From Bradyrhizobium sp. AUGA SZCCT0176 (GTDB taxonomy: Bacteria; Pseudomonadota; Alphaproteobacteria; Rhizobiales; Xanthobacteraceae), in contig NZ_JAFCMB010000021.1 in the NCBI RefSeq assembly GCF_018130145.1, forward strand, positions 1-64,000: 64,000 bases of DNA, written 5' to 3'. Below are positions 25,791 to 34,155 of the stretch, piece by piece. Both the position numbers and the translations under genes were made by a program. The notes under the pieces were generated by a model that saw only the letters and a list, made by a program, of their open reading frames with translations, ran no database searches and was not told where the DNA came from. Position 1 is the stretch's first letter, and each line of letters begins with the position of its first letter.

Positions 25791-26420
25791 GTGCTGTTCG
25801 GAATGTTGGGCTTGATCGTCGCGTCGCTGCTCGGCGTTGCCCCAGCCCAGGCACATCCGCATGTCTGGATCACCGCCAAGAGCGAGGTGGTCTACGCGCC
25901 TGACGGCTCGATCTCAGGCGTGCGCCACGCCTGGACCTTCGACGACATGTTCTCGACCTATGCGCTGCAGGGCATCGAGACCAAGACCAAGGGCGTCTAC
26001 AGCCGCGAGGAACTGGCGCCGCTGGCGCAGACCAATATCGAGTCGCTGAAGGAATTCGGCTACTTCACCTTCGCCAGGGCCGACGGCAAGAAGGAGAGGT
26101 TCCTGGAGCCGATAGACTACTATCTCGAATTCAAGAACGACGCGCTGACGCTGCATTTCATGCTGCCCGCCAAGACGCCGTTCAAGGCCAAACAGGCCGC
26201 GCTGGAAGTGTTCGATCCCGCCTACTTCATCGATTTCAAGTTCGAGGAGAAGGACCCGATCAGGCTGGTCGGCGCGCCCGCCGACTGCAAGCTGCAGTTC
26301 CAGAGGCCCAATGACGGCACCGCCAATGCGCAGCGGCTCAACGAAAACAACTTTATGAACGGCGACAATTCGAACTACGGCGCCATGTACGCCAACAAGA
26401 TTTTGGTGGATTGCCCGTGA
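25791..26420 (+). CDS. DUF1007 family secreted protein
   Basis: About 209 residues if it begins at the GTG 25791 (TTG 25785 and ATG 25803 are in the same frame; repeat B1 obscures the ribosome site). A signal peptide ending at PAQA precedes HPHVWI, so the mature N-terminus begins with a His-rich metal-binding-like sequence. WTFDDMFSTYALQG is the DUF1007 hallmark. DUF1007 genes usually accompany NicO-type exporters, as here, where the next start overlaps this stop (GTGA). A periplasmic metal accessory role is inference. Confidence 0.8.
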   Translation: MLFGMLGLIVASLLGVAPAQAHPHVWITAKSEVVYAPDGSISGVRHAWTFDDMFSTYALQGIETKTKGVYSREELAPLAQTNIESLKEFGYFTFARADGKKERFLEPIDYYLEFKNDALTLHFMLPAKTPFKAKQAALEVFDPAYFIDFKFEEKDPIRLVGAPADCKLQFQRPNDGTANAQRLNENNFMNGDNSNYGAMYANKILVDCP

Positions 26421-27589
26421 GGCATCATACAAGCGTTGCCCAGGCGCTCCTGATCGGGATCGTCGTACTCGCCGCCATTGTCGCGGTCGACGGCGCCTTG
26501 CACGTCCTGTTGGCGCAAAACCCGTTCGGCGGCCCGCGGCCGGCCAAGGCGCCGGAGCCGCAGGTCGGCGGCATCGTCGGCTGGCTCTTGGCCAAGCAAT
26601 CGGAATTCTACCGCGAGATGTCGGCGACCATTCGCGCCGCCAAGTCCGACGGCTCGGCGGTCTGGACCCTGCTGGCGATCTCGTTTGCGTACGGGATATT
26701 CCACGCCGCCGGTCCCGGCCACGGCAAGGCCGTGATCTCATCCTATCTGGTCGCCAACCATGAGACCGCGCGGCGCGGCATCGTGCTGTCGTTCGCTTCA
26801 GCGATGCTGCAGGCGCTGGTCGCCGTGCTGATCGTCGGCATCTGCGCCTGGCTGCTCAACGCCACCGCAAAAACCATGTGCGGGGCGGAGAAGGTGATCG
26901 AGATCGCGAGCTACGCTTTGATCGCGGCGTTCGGCGCCCGGCTGGTCTGGACCAAGGGCGGCGGTTTTATGCGCGCGCTGCAGGCAAAGCCGGTGCCCGC
27001 GATGGCCACCGCCACGGCTGCGGCCAGCCATCAACACAATCATGGCCACGATCACCATCACCACGATCACCATCACCACGATCACCACCATGAACATCAT
27101 CACCATGCCCACGCGCACGCTGACGCCCATGCGCACGGTCATGCCCACGCGCACGCTCATGCTGACGCTCATTCTCACGCAGACGACCACGTCCATGACG
27201 AGCATTGCGGCCATTCCCACGGCCCGACGCCGGACCAGCTCGCCGGTCCCGGCGGTTGGCAGCGTGGCCTCGGCGCCATCTTCGCCGTCGGCCTGCGGCC
27301 CTGTTCGGGCGCAATCCTGGTTCTGGTGTTCGCGCTGGCGCAGGGCCTGTTCTGGGCCGGCATCGCCGCGACCTTCGTGATGGGCCTTGGCACCGCGATC
27401 ACGGTCGCAACCATCGCCATCGTCGCGGTGTCCGCGCGAGGCCTCGCCGAGCGCCTCAGCGCCGGCCGCGAAGGCGGCGGCGCGCTGATCATGCGCGGCA
27501 TCGAATTCGGCGCGGCGGGCCTCGTGCTGCTGTTCGGCCTCGGCCTCTTGTTCGGTTATCTCGCCGCCGAGCGGGTGACGTGCCTGTGA
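26417..27589 (+). CDS. Nickel/cobalt exporter, NicO/RcnA-like, with long His-rich loop
   Basis: 390 residues from the GTG at 26417, which overlaps the previous stop. Six or so helices are split by a cytosolic loop (residues about 203-275) composed of His, Asp and Ala with repeated HADAHAH units. The HAAGPGHGKAVISSY and GLRPCSGAILVLVFA motifs are those of the NicO family, where the first His cluster lies in helix 2. RcnA-like members export Ni2+ and Co2+. No riboswitch or RcnR site is visible because repeat B1 fills the upstream gap. Confidence 0.85.
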   Translation: MRHHTSVAQALLIGIVVLAAIVAVDGALHVLLAQNPFGGPRPAKAPEPQVGGIVGWLLAKQSEFYREMSATIRAAKSDGSAVWTLLAISFAYGIFHAAGPGHGKAVISSYLVANHETARRGIVLSFASAMLQALVAVLIVGICAWLLNATAKTMCGAEKVIEIASYALIAAFGARLVWTKGGGFMRALQAKPVPAMATATAAASHQHNHGHDHHHHDHHHHDHHHEHHHHAHAHADAHAHGHAHAHAHADAHSHADDHVHDEHCGHSHGPTPDQLAGPGGWQRGLGAIFAVGLRPCSGAILVLVFALAQGLFWAGIAATFVMGLGTAITVATIAIVAVSARGLAERLSAGREGGGALIMRGIEFGAAGLVLLFGLGLLFGYLAAERVTCL

Positions 27590-27633
27590 CCCGTTGGCTC
27601 ATGCGGGCTACTTGCTTGAATCGATAGAGGGGC

Positions 27634-28287
27634 ATGCGCCGCATCCTGCTGATCAATCCGAACAGTTCGGCGGCGACCACCGCCATGATGGTCGGCATCG
27701 CGCAAGCGGCTGCGGCCGGCGCGTGTGAAATTGCCGGCGCGACGGCGCGACGCGCACCGCCGATGATTGTCGAGCCCGATGCGCTTGCCGCCGCAACCGA
27801 TGAAGTCGTCGAGCTAGCCGTCTCGAACGATGGCAAGTACGATGGTTTCATCGTCGCGGCGTTCGGCGATCCCGGCCTTGCGGAAGTCCGGGAGCGATGC
27901 CGGACGCCGGCGGTCGGCATCGCTGAATCGGCCTTTCGCGAAGCATCAGCCGGCGGGCGGCGGTTTGGGATCGCCACGACGACGCCGGCGTTGAAGGCTG
28001 TCATTGATCGGCGCGTCGCCTTGCTGGGGCTGTCGGCGCAGTACACCGGCCTTCGAATAACGTCCGCGGACCCCACGGAGCTGGTCAAGGACAAGGCTCG
28101 CCTGCGCGATGCGCTGGCCGATGTCGTGCGTCACTGCATTAACGATGACGGCGCAGAAGCCGTCATTATCGGCGGCGGCCCGCTGGGCGAGGCCGCGCGC
28201 GAACTGAAGTCAATGTTCTCTGTCCCGATCATCGCGCCCATTTCCGCAGCGATACGGTCAATTCTTGCGATTCTGGCGCCGAAGTAA
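27634..28287 (+). CDS. Aspartate/glutamate/hydantoin racemase family protein
   Basis: 217 residues with LLINPNSSAATTAMM at the N-terminus and a GGGPLGE motif near residue 189, as in the hydantoin racemase group. The first catalytic Cys, expected in a GAFGDPG-type loop, is not present (AAFGDPGLAEV), and the second is also not evident (IIGGGPLG), so catalysis is doubtful. Monocistronic between the NicO and MntA genes; substrate not inferable. Confidence 0.7.
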   Translation: MRRILLINPNSSAATTAMMVGIAQAAAAGACEIAGATARRAPPMIVEPDALAAATDEVVELAVSNDGKYDGFIVAAFGDPGLAEVRERCRTPAVGIAESAFREASAGGRRFGIATTTPALKAVIDRRVALLGLSAQYTGLRITSADPTELVKDKARLRDALADVVRHCINDDGAEAVIIGGGPLGEAARELKSMFSVPIIAPISAAIRSILAILAPK

Positions 28288-28443
28288 TGGCGGCGCTACG
28301 CGGCGTAATTGGCTCATGCCGGATCATGCTCGCGCTCCTGCGTTGGGCGGAGAGAAGAGATTAGAAGGTTAACGGCCAGGAGCAATGCTGGCGCGAAACC
28401 GAAAGACGTGGAACCAGCTGCCCGGATTTGCTACAATGCTGCT

Positions 28444-28737
28444 ATGGAACGCGACGAAGCCATTAGCCGGTTGCGGCGGCACGAAGCCGATTTGAAGCGG
28501 CTTGGCGTCGAACATCTTTACATGTTCGGCTCGACGGCGCGCGGCGAGGCTAACCATGATTCCGACGTGGACCTCTTTTTCGACTATCAAAAGGGCAAGC
28601 TCGGCGTGTACGAACTGATGGACGTGAAGGAATACGCCGCCAGCATTCTCGGTCGGAAGACAGATATCATGACGCGCGACAGCCTGCACAAGGCGCTGCG
28701 GGAAGCGATAGAAGCAACAGCCGTCCGCGTGTTTTAG
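28444..28737 (+). CDS. mntA: MNT-domain nucleotidyltransferase antitoxin (MntA-like)
   Basis: 97 residues from the ATG at 28444. The minimal nucleotidyltransferase motif GSX10DXD is exact: Gly29-Ser30, then Asp41 and Asp43 in SDVDLFF. MntA antitoxins transfer AMP to a tyrosine of the HepT toxin and so neutralise it. The stop overlaps the HepT start (TAGTG), the standard arrangement. The 156-nt gap before it shows no other gene. Confidence 0.85.
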   Translation: MERDEAISRLRRHEADLKRLGVEHLYMFGSTARGEANHDSDVDLFFDYQKGKLGVYELMDVKEYAASILGRKTDIMTRDSLHKALREAIEATAVRVF

Positions 28738-29099
28738 TGGTGGCACGTTCGCTCATCCCCCGCTTAACGGACATCATCGAGGCGATCGAGCGCGTCAATG
28801 GCGTATTGGCGAATGTGTCGCTCGAAGCATTCGAAAACGATTGGCAGCGACAATGGCTCGTCGAGCGCGGTGTGGAGATCATTTCCGAAGCCAGTCGTCA
28901 TCTTACGGATGACCTGAAGGCGCGCAATCCGGAGATCCCATGGCAGAAAGTTGCGGGGATCGGCAACGTATTGCGCCACGACTACGAGAGTATCGCCGCA
29001 CCCGTCCTCTGGAAGCTGGTTCAAGCTGATTTGCCGGCATTGGAAAAAGCCTGCCGCTCCGAGCTCGCCGCGGAAGAACGGCGGCTTTTCGGGAAATGA
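28737..29099 (+). CDS. hepT: HEPN-domain toxin-like protein (HepT/DUF86) with altered active site
   Basis: 120 residues, all helical. The HEPN ribonuclease motif R-x4-6-H is normally RNxLxHDY; here the segment reads GNVLRHDYES (Gly76 to Ser85), so the usual Arg is Gly and a new Arg80 stands next to His81. Tyr83, the residue AMPylated by MntA in studied systems, is kept. It may be a DUF86 subfamily that lacks the classical RNase, or one using Arg80. Start GTG 28737 or GTG 28740. Confidence 0.8.
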   Translation: MVARSLIPRLTDIIEAIERVNGVLANVSLEAFENDWQRQWLVERGVEIISEASRHLTDDLKARNPEIPWQKVAGIGNVLRHDYESIAAPVLWKLVQADLPALEKACRSELAAEERRLFGK

Positions 29100-29103
29100 T
29101 CCT

Positions 29104-29538
29104 ATGTCACGCGAGCAGTTCTGGTTCTTCCACCCGTTTCGGGTGCGCTATTCCGAGATCGACGGGCAGGGCGTTGTCTTCAACGCGCACTACCTGACCT
29201 ATTTCGACACCACCATCACCGAATATTTTCGCGCGCTCGGCTACGACCAGTATGCCGACTCCCGAAAGACCGGCATCGACTTCCACGTCGTCAAATCGCT
29301 GATCGAATACAAGGCGCCGGTGCTGTTCGATTGGGAACTGGACGTTGGCGCGCGGGTGGCGCGGGTCGGCAATTCAAGCCTCACCTTCGATCTCGCCATT
29401 TTCTTGAAGGGCGGCAATGAGGCACTCGTGACCGGCGAGATCGTCTGGGTCTATACCGATCAGAAATCCCATCGTCCGGTCCCGATCCCGCAGTCGATCC
29501 GGGAGATGATTGCGACGCGCGAACGGCATCTGGGCTGA
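29104..29538 (+). CDS. Acyl-CoA thioesterase, 4-hydroxybenzoyl-CoA thioesterase (hotdog) family
   Basis: 144 residues from the ATG at 29104, 4 bases after hepT. The catalytic Asp region RYSEIDGQGVVFNAHYLTYFD matches YbgC/FadM-type hotdog thioesterases (residues 15-35, with Asp20), and the FHVVKSLIEYKAPVLFDWEL strand pair follows. It hydrolyses an acyl-CoA, probably short-chain or aromatic. Proximity to hepT looks incidental. Confidence 0.87.
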   Translation: MSREQFWFFHPFRVRYSEIDGQGVVFNAHYLTYFDTTITEYFRALGYDQYADSRKTGIDFHVVKSLIEYKAPVLFDWELDVGARVARVGNSSLTFDLAIFLKGGNEALVTGEIVWVYTDQKSHRPVPIPQSIREMIATRERHLG

Positions 29539-29544
29539 TCAGTA

Positions 29545-29628
29545 CGTAGGGTGGGTAGAGCGAAGCGAAACCCACCGCCTGTTCACAGACCGATGTGATG
29601 GGTTTCGCTGCGCTCTACCCATCCTACG
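29545..29628. repeat. Dispersed palindromic repeat, family D
   Basis: CGTAGGGTGGGTAGAGCGAA and TTCGCTGCGCTCTACCCATC, CCTACG form an inverted repeat with AAACCCACC and GGTTTCGC arms. Elements of this type are common in Bradyrhizobium intergenic DNA in my recollection; only one copy is in the window. Confidence 0.85.
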
Positions 29629-29655
29629 CTTCCATCCATCCTGCGCGCTTAGGCC

Positions 29656-30000
29656 TTAGAGCGAATTGAGGATGATGAGCGCGATCGCCAGGATGAGCAG
29701 AACCCACCATATCTGGACGGCGATGGCTACGAAGCCGAGGACGGCCGCGATACCTGCCAGCAGCTTTCCTTCCTTCATGATGATCGCGACGACGGCGAAA
29801 GAGATGGCGATCACGCCGAGCGCGGCCGCCCCCGTTGAGAGTATCTCGTTCCAGGTCGCCTGACCGACGAGCCCGGAAAGATAGATCCCCGGCACCAATT
29901 GCGTCAGCGCCGAGACCAGCAGCGCCAACAGGCCTGTCACGCTGCCGATAATGCTGAACCGGCGGGATTGTACGGCACTATCCATCACAGTATCCATCAC
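29656..30000 (-). CDS. Hypothetical multi-span membrane protein
   Basis: 114 residues with about four hydrophobic stretches (GSVTGLLALLVSALTQLV, GAAALGVIAISFAVVAIIM, AGIAAVLGFVAIAV and a C-terminal LLILAIALIIL). No domain recognised. Start at 30000 or an internal Met at 29985. Convergent with the thioesterase gene across repeat D. Confidence 0.6.
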   Translation of the reverse strand: MMDTVMDSAVQSRRFSIIGSVTGLLALLVSALTQLVPGIYLSGLVGQATWNEILSTGAAALGVIAISFAVVAIIMKEGKLLAGIAAVLGFVAIAVQIWWVLLILAIALIILNSL

Positions 30001-30089
30001 ATGAAATCTCCCGCGCCGCCTTGGAGCGAGCCGCGCTTGTGCAGCCTTGGTGTGGTGCAGCCGCTTGAAGGTTCAATGTGAGCTTGCCT

Positions 30090-30650
30090 GTCCCCCGGAC
30101 GGGCAGCCAACTGCGGCAATTTGGCCCGACGGGCAAATCACTTCCGGTTTCCAGAAATCGTGTCAAGTCCCAAGATAAAAAATATTTCTGTTTACCAGAA
30201 GCAAAATCAGGAGTATGTGTTTGGCCATCCCGTCCTACTCAGAAGGGCGTCGGCCGTCGTCACGGACGTTGGACGGGTTGCGGTGGACGCTTGTTTACGC
30301 TGAGACGACGGCGTGGATGGGCGTACGGCAAAACCGTGTGGTCCTGGCGCCCGTTGCTGGCGTCAAGCTGTCGGAGAAGCGCAAGCGGGAACGGCGGCGA
30401 CGGAGTCAACCAAGAACTCGTCTCCGGGGAGATCACGGCATAAGCCGTAAAGCCATTGCGCAGGGAAGGCCGGGTGTTCTCCGCTGCCCTGTATGCTCGC
30501 GTGCACATTTTTTTGTGCAAACCGCACGCGAGACCGCGGGTGCAGCGCGCACCCGGTCTTCCCTGCGCCCTCTTATTTCGAGGGCAAGGAAATTTCTGGC
30601 AAAGCTCGGGCGCAATGCGTCGCGAGAATGCAAAACTGCGTTTGGATGAC
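30090..30650. repeat. Long dispersed structured repeat of Bradyrhizobium type
   Basis: About 560 bases without a credible gene, carrying ordered inverted repeats: GCGCAGGGAAGGCCGGGTG (30458-30476) with CACCCGGTCTTCCCTGCGC (30550-30568), and nested CTCGCGTGC (30496-30504) with GCACGCGAG (30524-30532). I recall closely similar sequence repeated many times in Bradyrhizobium genomes. Open frames across it are artefacts of GC content. Boundaries are approximate. Confidence 0.7.
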
Positions 30651-30670
30651 GGTGCAGCTACAAACACCGC

Positions 30671-30794
30671 CGTCGTCCCGGCCTTGAGCCGGGACCCATA
30701 CGCCGCGGCAGAGATGGTTGCGCACGATGGTCGATGGCTTTTTTCAACAACAGATGACCGGGGTTATGGGTCCCGGCTCAAGGCCGGGACGACG
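30671..30794. repeat. Dispersed palindromic repeat, family B copy 2
   Basis: CGTCGTCCCGGCCTTGAGCC at the left and GGCTCAAGGCCGGGACGACG at the right are perfect inverted ends 20 bases long; ACCCATA and TATGGGT-like inner arms (GGGTTATGGGT) follow. It ends 19 bases before the MAPEG stop. Confidence 0.9.
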
Positions 30795-30812
30795 AGAGAT
30801 TTGCGTATGACG

Positions 30813-31211
30813 CTACCCCGGCAAATACCCCTTGACCGCCGGCAGGAAGAAAATCGCGATGTTGATCGCAAAGCCGATGCTCCACAGGATCGAGCGCAGC
30901 GTCGGGCGGTTGCCCAGATAGGTGAAGACGTAGGCGATCCGCACGATCAGGAACAGCACCGCCAGTTCGTCGATCAAATGTTGCGGCCCGAGGCGAAACT
31001 CGGCCAGCAGCACCGCGACCGCGAAAAACGGAAAGGCCTCGATGCCGTTCTGATGGGCGCCGAGGGCGCGGGCGCGGATCGGATCCTCGTAGAAATCGGG
31101 GGCGCGGGGCCTCGCATTGTCGAAACGGCGAAACCCGATCCATTTGACCGAGGCGATCGTCAGCAAGTACAGCAGCAGCGTTCCGAAAACGCACCATTCG
31201 GCGACCGTCAT
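30813..31211 (-). CDS. MAPEG family membrane protein
   Basis: 132 residues from the ATG at 31211, preceded on the minus strand by GGGAGGAACC. Four helices; the family pattern AHQNGIEAFPFFAVAVLLAE with the Glu-Asn region and RIAYVFTYLGNRPTLRS is clear. MAPEG includes glutathione-dependent microsomal transferases and eicosanoid enzymes; bacterial members are mostly uncharacterised. Divergent from hemH by 88 bases. Confidence 0.85.
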   Translation of the reverse strand: MTVAEWCVFGTLLLYLLTIASVKWIGFRRFDNARPRAPDFYEDPIRARALGAHQNGIEAFPFFAVAVLLAEFRLGPQHLIDELAVLFLIVRIAYVFTYLGNRPTLRSILWSIGFAINIAIFFLPAVKGYLPG

Positions 31212-31299
31212 GGTTCCTCCCGCCCGGGGCAAGACCTGAGCGTATCGAACCGATGGTTGTCTTGACAAGGATGGTGCAACGCGCGAAGCCACGGAAATC

Positions 31300-32337
31300 A
31301 TGACCGTGGTCGTTCCCATAGGAAATGCGAAGCCAGCGGCGGCAGCAAAGCCGGAGCGCGTCGGCGTGCTGCTGGTCAATCTCGGCACGCCCGATAGCGC
31401 CGACGCCAGGGGCGTGCGGGTGTATCTCAAGGAATTTCTCTCCGATCCGCGCGTGATCGAGGACCAGGGGCTGCGCTGGAAGCTGATCCTCAACGGCATC
31501 ATTTTGCGCATCCGTCCCCGCCGCAAGGCGCGCGACTACCAGAAGATCTGGAACGTCGAGAAGAACGAATCCCCGCTGAAGACCATCACGCGCGCGCAAG
31601 CCGAAAAGCTGGCGGAGGCGATCGCAGACCATGACCACGTCGTGGTCGACTGGGCGATGCGTTACGGCAATCCGTCGATCCGCTCGCGCATCGATGCCCT
31701 GACCGCGCAAGGCTGCGACCGTCTCTTGGTCGTTCCGCTCTATCCGCAATATTCCGCGGCGACCTCGGCCACCGTGTGCGACGAGGTTTTCCGCGTGCTG
31801 GCCGGCATGCGCGCGCAGCCGATATTGCGCGTGACGCCGCCTTACTATGACGACCCCGATTACATCGATGCGTTGGCGGCCTCGATATCTGCGCATCTGG
31901 CGACCTTGCCGTTCCAGCCCGAACTGATCGTCGCGTCGTTTCACGGCATGCCGCAAAAATATGTCGACAAGGGTGACCCCTACCAGGCGCAGTGCATCGC
32001 AACAACCGACGCCCTGCGCCGGCGCATGGGCCTTGATGCGTCCAAACTCAAGCTTACATTCCAATCGCGCTTCGGCTTCGACGAATGGCTGCAGCCCTAT
32101 ACCGACAAGACCATCGCGCAGCTCGCGAAAGATGGCGTCAAGCGCATTGCCGTGGTGACACCCGGCTTCTCCGCCGATTGCCTGGAGACGCTGGAAGAGA
32201 TCGCGCAGGAAAACGCCGAAATATTCAAACACAATGGCGGCGAGCAGTTCGCGGCGATCCCCTGCCTCAACGACTCCGAGCCCGGCATGGACGTGATCCG
32301 CCAGCTGGTGTTGCGCGAGCTTCAGGGCTGGATTTGA
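31300..32337 (+). CDS. hemH: Ferrochelatase
   Basis: 345 residues. VGVLLVNLGTPDS near residue 21, the catalytic His in VASFHGMPQKYV near residue 214 and the VTPGFSADCLETLEEI segment with its conserved Glu match class I ferrochelatase, which inserts Fe2+ into protoporphyrin IX at the inner membrane. It is monocistronic with an SPFH gene 155 bases downstream. In Bradyrhizobium, haem synthesis is tied to the Irr regulator, but I did not identify an iron-control element upstream. Confidence 0.96.
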   Translation: MTVVVPIGNAKPAAAAKPERVGVLLVNLGTPDSADARGVRVYLKEFLSDPRVIEDQGLRWKLILNGIILRIRPRRKARDYQKIWNVEKNESPLKTITRAQAEKLAEAIADHDHVVVDWAMRYGNPSIRSRIDALTAQGCDRLLVVPLYPQYSAATSATVCDEVFRVLAGMRAQPILRVTPPYYDDPDYIDALAASISAHLATLPFQPELIVASFHGMPQKYVDKGDPYQAQCIATTDALRRRMGLDASKLKLTFQSRFGFDEWLQPYTDKTIAQLAKDGVKRIAVVTPGFSADCLETLEEIAQENAEIFKHNGGEQFAAIPCLNDSEPGMDVIRQLVLRELQGWI

Positions 32338-32492
32338 TATTCCCGCGTCAAGACGCCATACATCTGGCGGCTGTCAAACGGCTCCCTACGTAACCCTTAC
32401 TTGAGAACAGCCGGGCTGAACCGGCGGTGGCATCCGGCAGACATATGGACGACCGCGTCCGGCAACGGTCTTGCCGGTTTTGGAGGGAATTC

Positions 32493-33503
32493 ATGACTGG
32501 TTTCGACATTTTCGCGATTGCGTTTTTGCTGCTGGTCATTGTGACCCTGTTCGCCGGCGTCAAGACGGTGCCGCAAGGCTATGACTGGACCATCGAACGG
32601 TTCGGCAAATACACCCGCACGCTGTCGCCGGGGTTGAACATCATCGTTCCCTATTTCGACCGCGTCGGCCGCAAGATGAACATGATGGAGCAGGTGATCA
32701 GCATTCCCGAGCAGGAGGTGATCACCAAGGACAACGCCACCGTGACGGTGGACGGCGTCGCGTTCTATCAGGTGTTCGATGCCGCCAAGGCCAGCTACGA
32801 AGTATCCAATCTCGATCAGGCGATTATCGTGCTGACGATGACCAACATCCGCTCGGTGATGGGCGCGATGGACCTCGACCAGGTGCTGTCGCACCGCGAC
32901 GAGATCAACGAGCGGCTGCTGCGCGTGGTCGACGCCGCGGTGTCGCCGTGGGGGCTGAAGGTCAACCGCATCGAGATCAAGGACATCGTGCCGCCGGCCG
33001 ACCTCGTCGAAGCGATGGGCCGGCAGATGAAGGCCGAGCGCGTCAAGCGCGCCGACATTTTGCAGGCGGAAGGCCAGCGGCAGTCAGAGATCCTGCGTGC
33101 CGAGGGCGCCAAGCAGGGCCAGATCCTGCAGGCCGAAGGCCGCAAGGAAGCCGCCTTCCGCGACGCCGAGGCGCGCGAACGTTCGGCGGAGGCTGAAGCC
33201 AAGGCGACGCAGATGGTGTCCGAGGCCATCTCCAAGGGCGACGTTGCCGCGCTGAATTACTTCATCGCCGATAAATACATCAAGGCGTTCGGGCAACTGG
33301 CCGAATCGCCGAACCAGAAGATCCTCATGCTGCCGATCGAGGCCACCAGCATTCTGGGCTCGCTCGCCGGCATCGGCGAGATCGCCAAGGCGACCTTCGG
33401 TGACGCCGCTACCTCGGCAGCAGCCGCGCGGCGCGGTTCGGTGCCATCAACCGGTCCCGCCACGCCGCCACCGCCGCCGCCGCCGTTCTCGCCGCAGCGG
33501 TAG
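32493..33503 (+). CDS. SPFH/stomatin-like protease-associated protein (QmcA-like)
   Basis: 336 residues from the ATG at 32493, preceded by TGGAGGG. One N-terminal helix, an SPFH domain (VPQGYDWTIERFGKYTRTLSPG; residues 27-48), a long Ala/Glu-rich coiled coil with repeated LQAEG units, and a Pro-rich tail. These form membrane microdomain scaffolds. It pairs with the NfeD-like gene 205 bases downstream, as SPFH and NfeD genes commonly do. Confidence 0.88.
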   Translation: MTGFDIFAIAFLLLVIVTLFAGVKTVPQGYDWTIERFGKYTRTLSPGLNIIVPYFDRVGRKMNMMEQVISIPEQEVITKDNATVTVDGVAFYQVFDAAKASYEVSNLDQAIIVLTMTNIRSVMGAMDLDQVLSHRDEINERLLRVVDAAVSPWGLKVNRIEIKDIVPPADLVEAMGRQMKAERVKRADILQAEGQRQSEILRAEGAKQGQILQAEGRKEAAFRDAEARERSAEAEAKATQMVSEAISKGDVAALNYFIADKYIKAFGQLAESPNQKILMLPIEATSILGSLAGIGEIAKATFGDAATSAAAARRGSVPSTGPATPPPPPPPFSPQR

Positions 33504-33511
33504 GGAGACTT

Positions 33512-33655
33512 CCCTCTCCCGCTTGCGGGGGTCGAGACGAGCGAAGCTCGCTCTTGGGGTGCCGAGCGAAAGCGAGGCGGGTGGGGGCTCTCTCCGCGAG
33601 TCATATCGAGGAGAGAGCCCCCACCCCAACCCTCCCCCGCAAGTGCGGGAGAGGG
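33512..33655. repeat. Dispersed palindromic repeat, family C copy 2 (inverted relative to copy 1)
   Basis: CCCTCTCCCGCTTGCGGGGG at the left, GCAAGTGCGGGAGAGGG at the right, with GTCGAGACGAGCGAAGCTCG inside, the reverse complement of the corresponding block in copy 1 at 14635-14774. It separates the SPFH and NfeD genes, so any shared transcript passes through it. Confidence 0.85.
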
Positions 33656-33708
33656 AGCTGACTGCCGTTGTGTTGTCGAGTTCGACTAAAAAGGACAGAG
33701 GTCGTGTC

Positions 33709-34155
33709 ATGGCCGACATATTTGCTACCCTGGGCACCTGGAACTGGCTGATCTTCGGCTTCATCCTGATGGCGCTGGAATTGCTGGCGCCGGGTGTCTT
33801 CCTGTTCTGGCTCGGGCTTTCCTCGCTGATGGTCGGCCTGGTGTCGTTTGCGATCAATCCATCGTGGCAGACGCAGCTTTTGATGTTCGCGTTGTTCGCG
33901 GCCGCGGCGGTGCCGGCGTGGCGGCATTTTGCGAAGAGCGCCGGCAGCAGCAGCCAGAGCAACCCGTTCCTCAACCGGCGGACCGAAGCGATGATCGGCC
34001 GGGAGTTCACGCTGGAAAAACCGATCGTCGACGGCACAGGCACGGTGCGGATCGACGACACGATCTGGCGCGTCGCCGGCCCCGATGCGCCGGCCGGCAG
34101 CCGTGTCAAAGTCGTGCAAGCCGATGGCGCCAGCCTGACGGTGGCGGTGGCCTAG
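33709..34155 (+). CDS. nfeD: NfeD family membrane protein
   Basis: 148 residues from the ATG at 33709. Two to three N-terminal helices with LMALELLAPGVFLFWLGLSS, then a C-terminal OB-fold (TEAMIGREFTLEKPIVDG to the end). Short NfeD proteins of this type lack the protease domain and partner SPFH proteins, here the one at 32493. Its stop overlaps that of the convergent HxlR gene by three bases. Confidence 0.87.
   Translation: MADIFATLGTWNWLIFGFILMALELLAPGVFLFWLGLSSLMVGLVSFAINPSWQTQLLMFALFAAAAVPAWRHFAKSAGSSSQSNPFLNRRTEAMIGREFTLEKPIVDGTGTVRIDDTIWRVAGPDAPAGSRVKVVQADGASLTVAVA

Noticed and set aside
30078..30667. Open frames crossing the long dispersed repeat
   Set aside because: They are present in several phases and strands, rich in Arg/Pro/Gly, and follow repeat sequence, so are GC artefacts.
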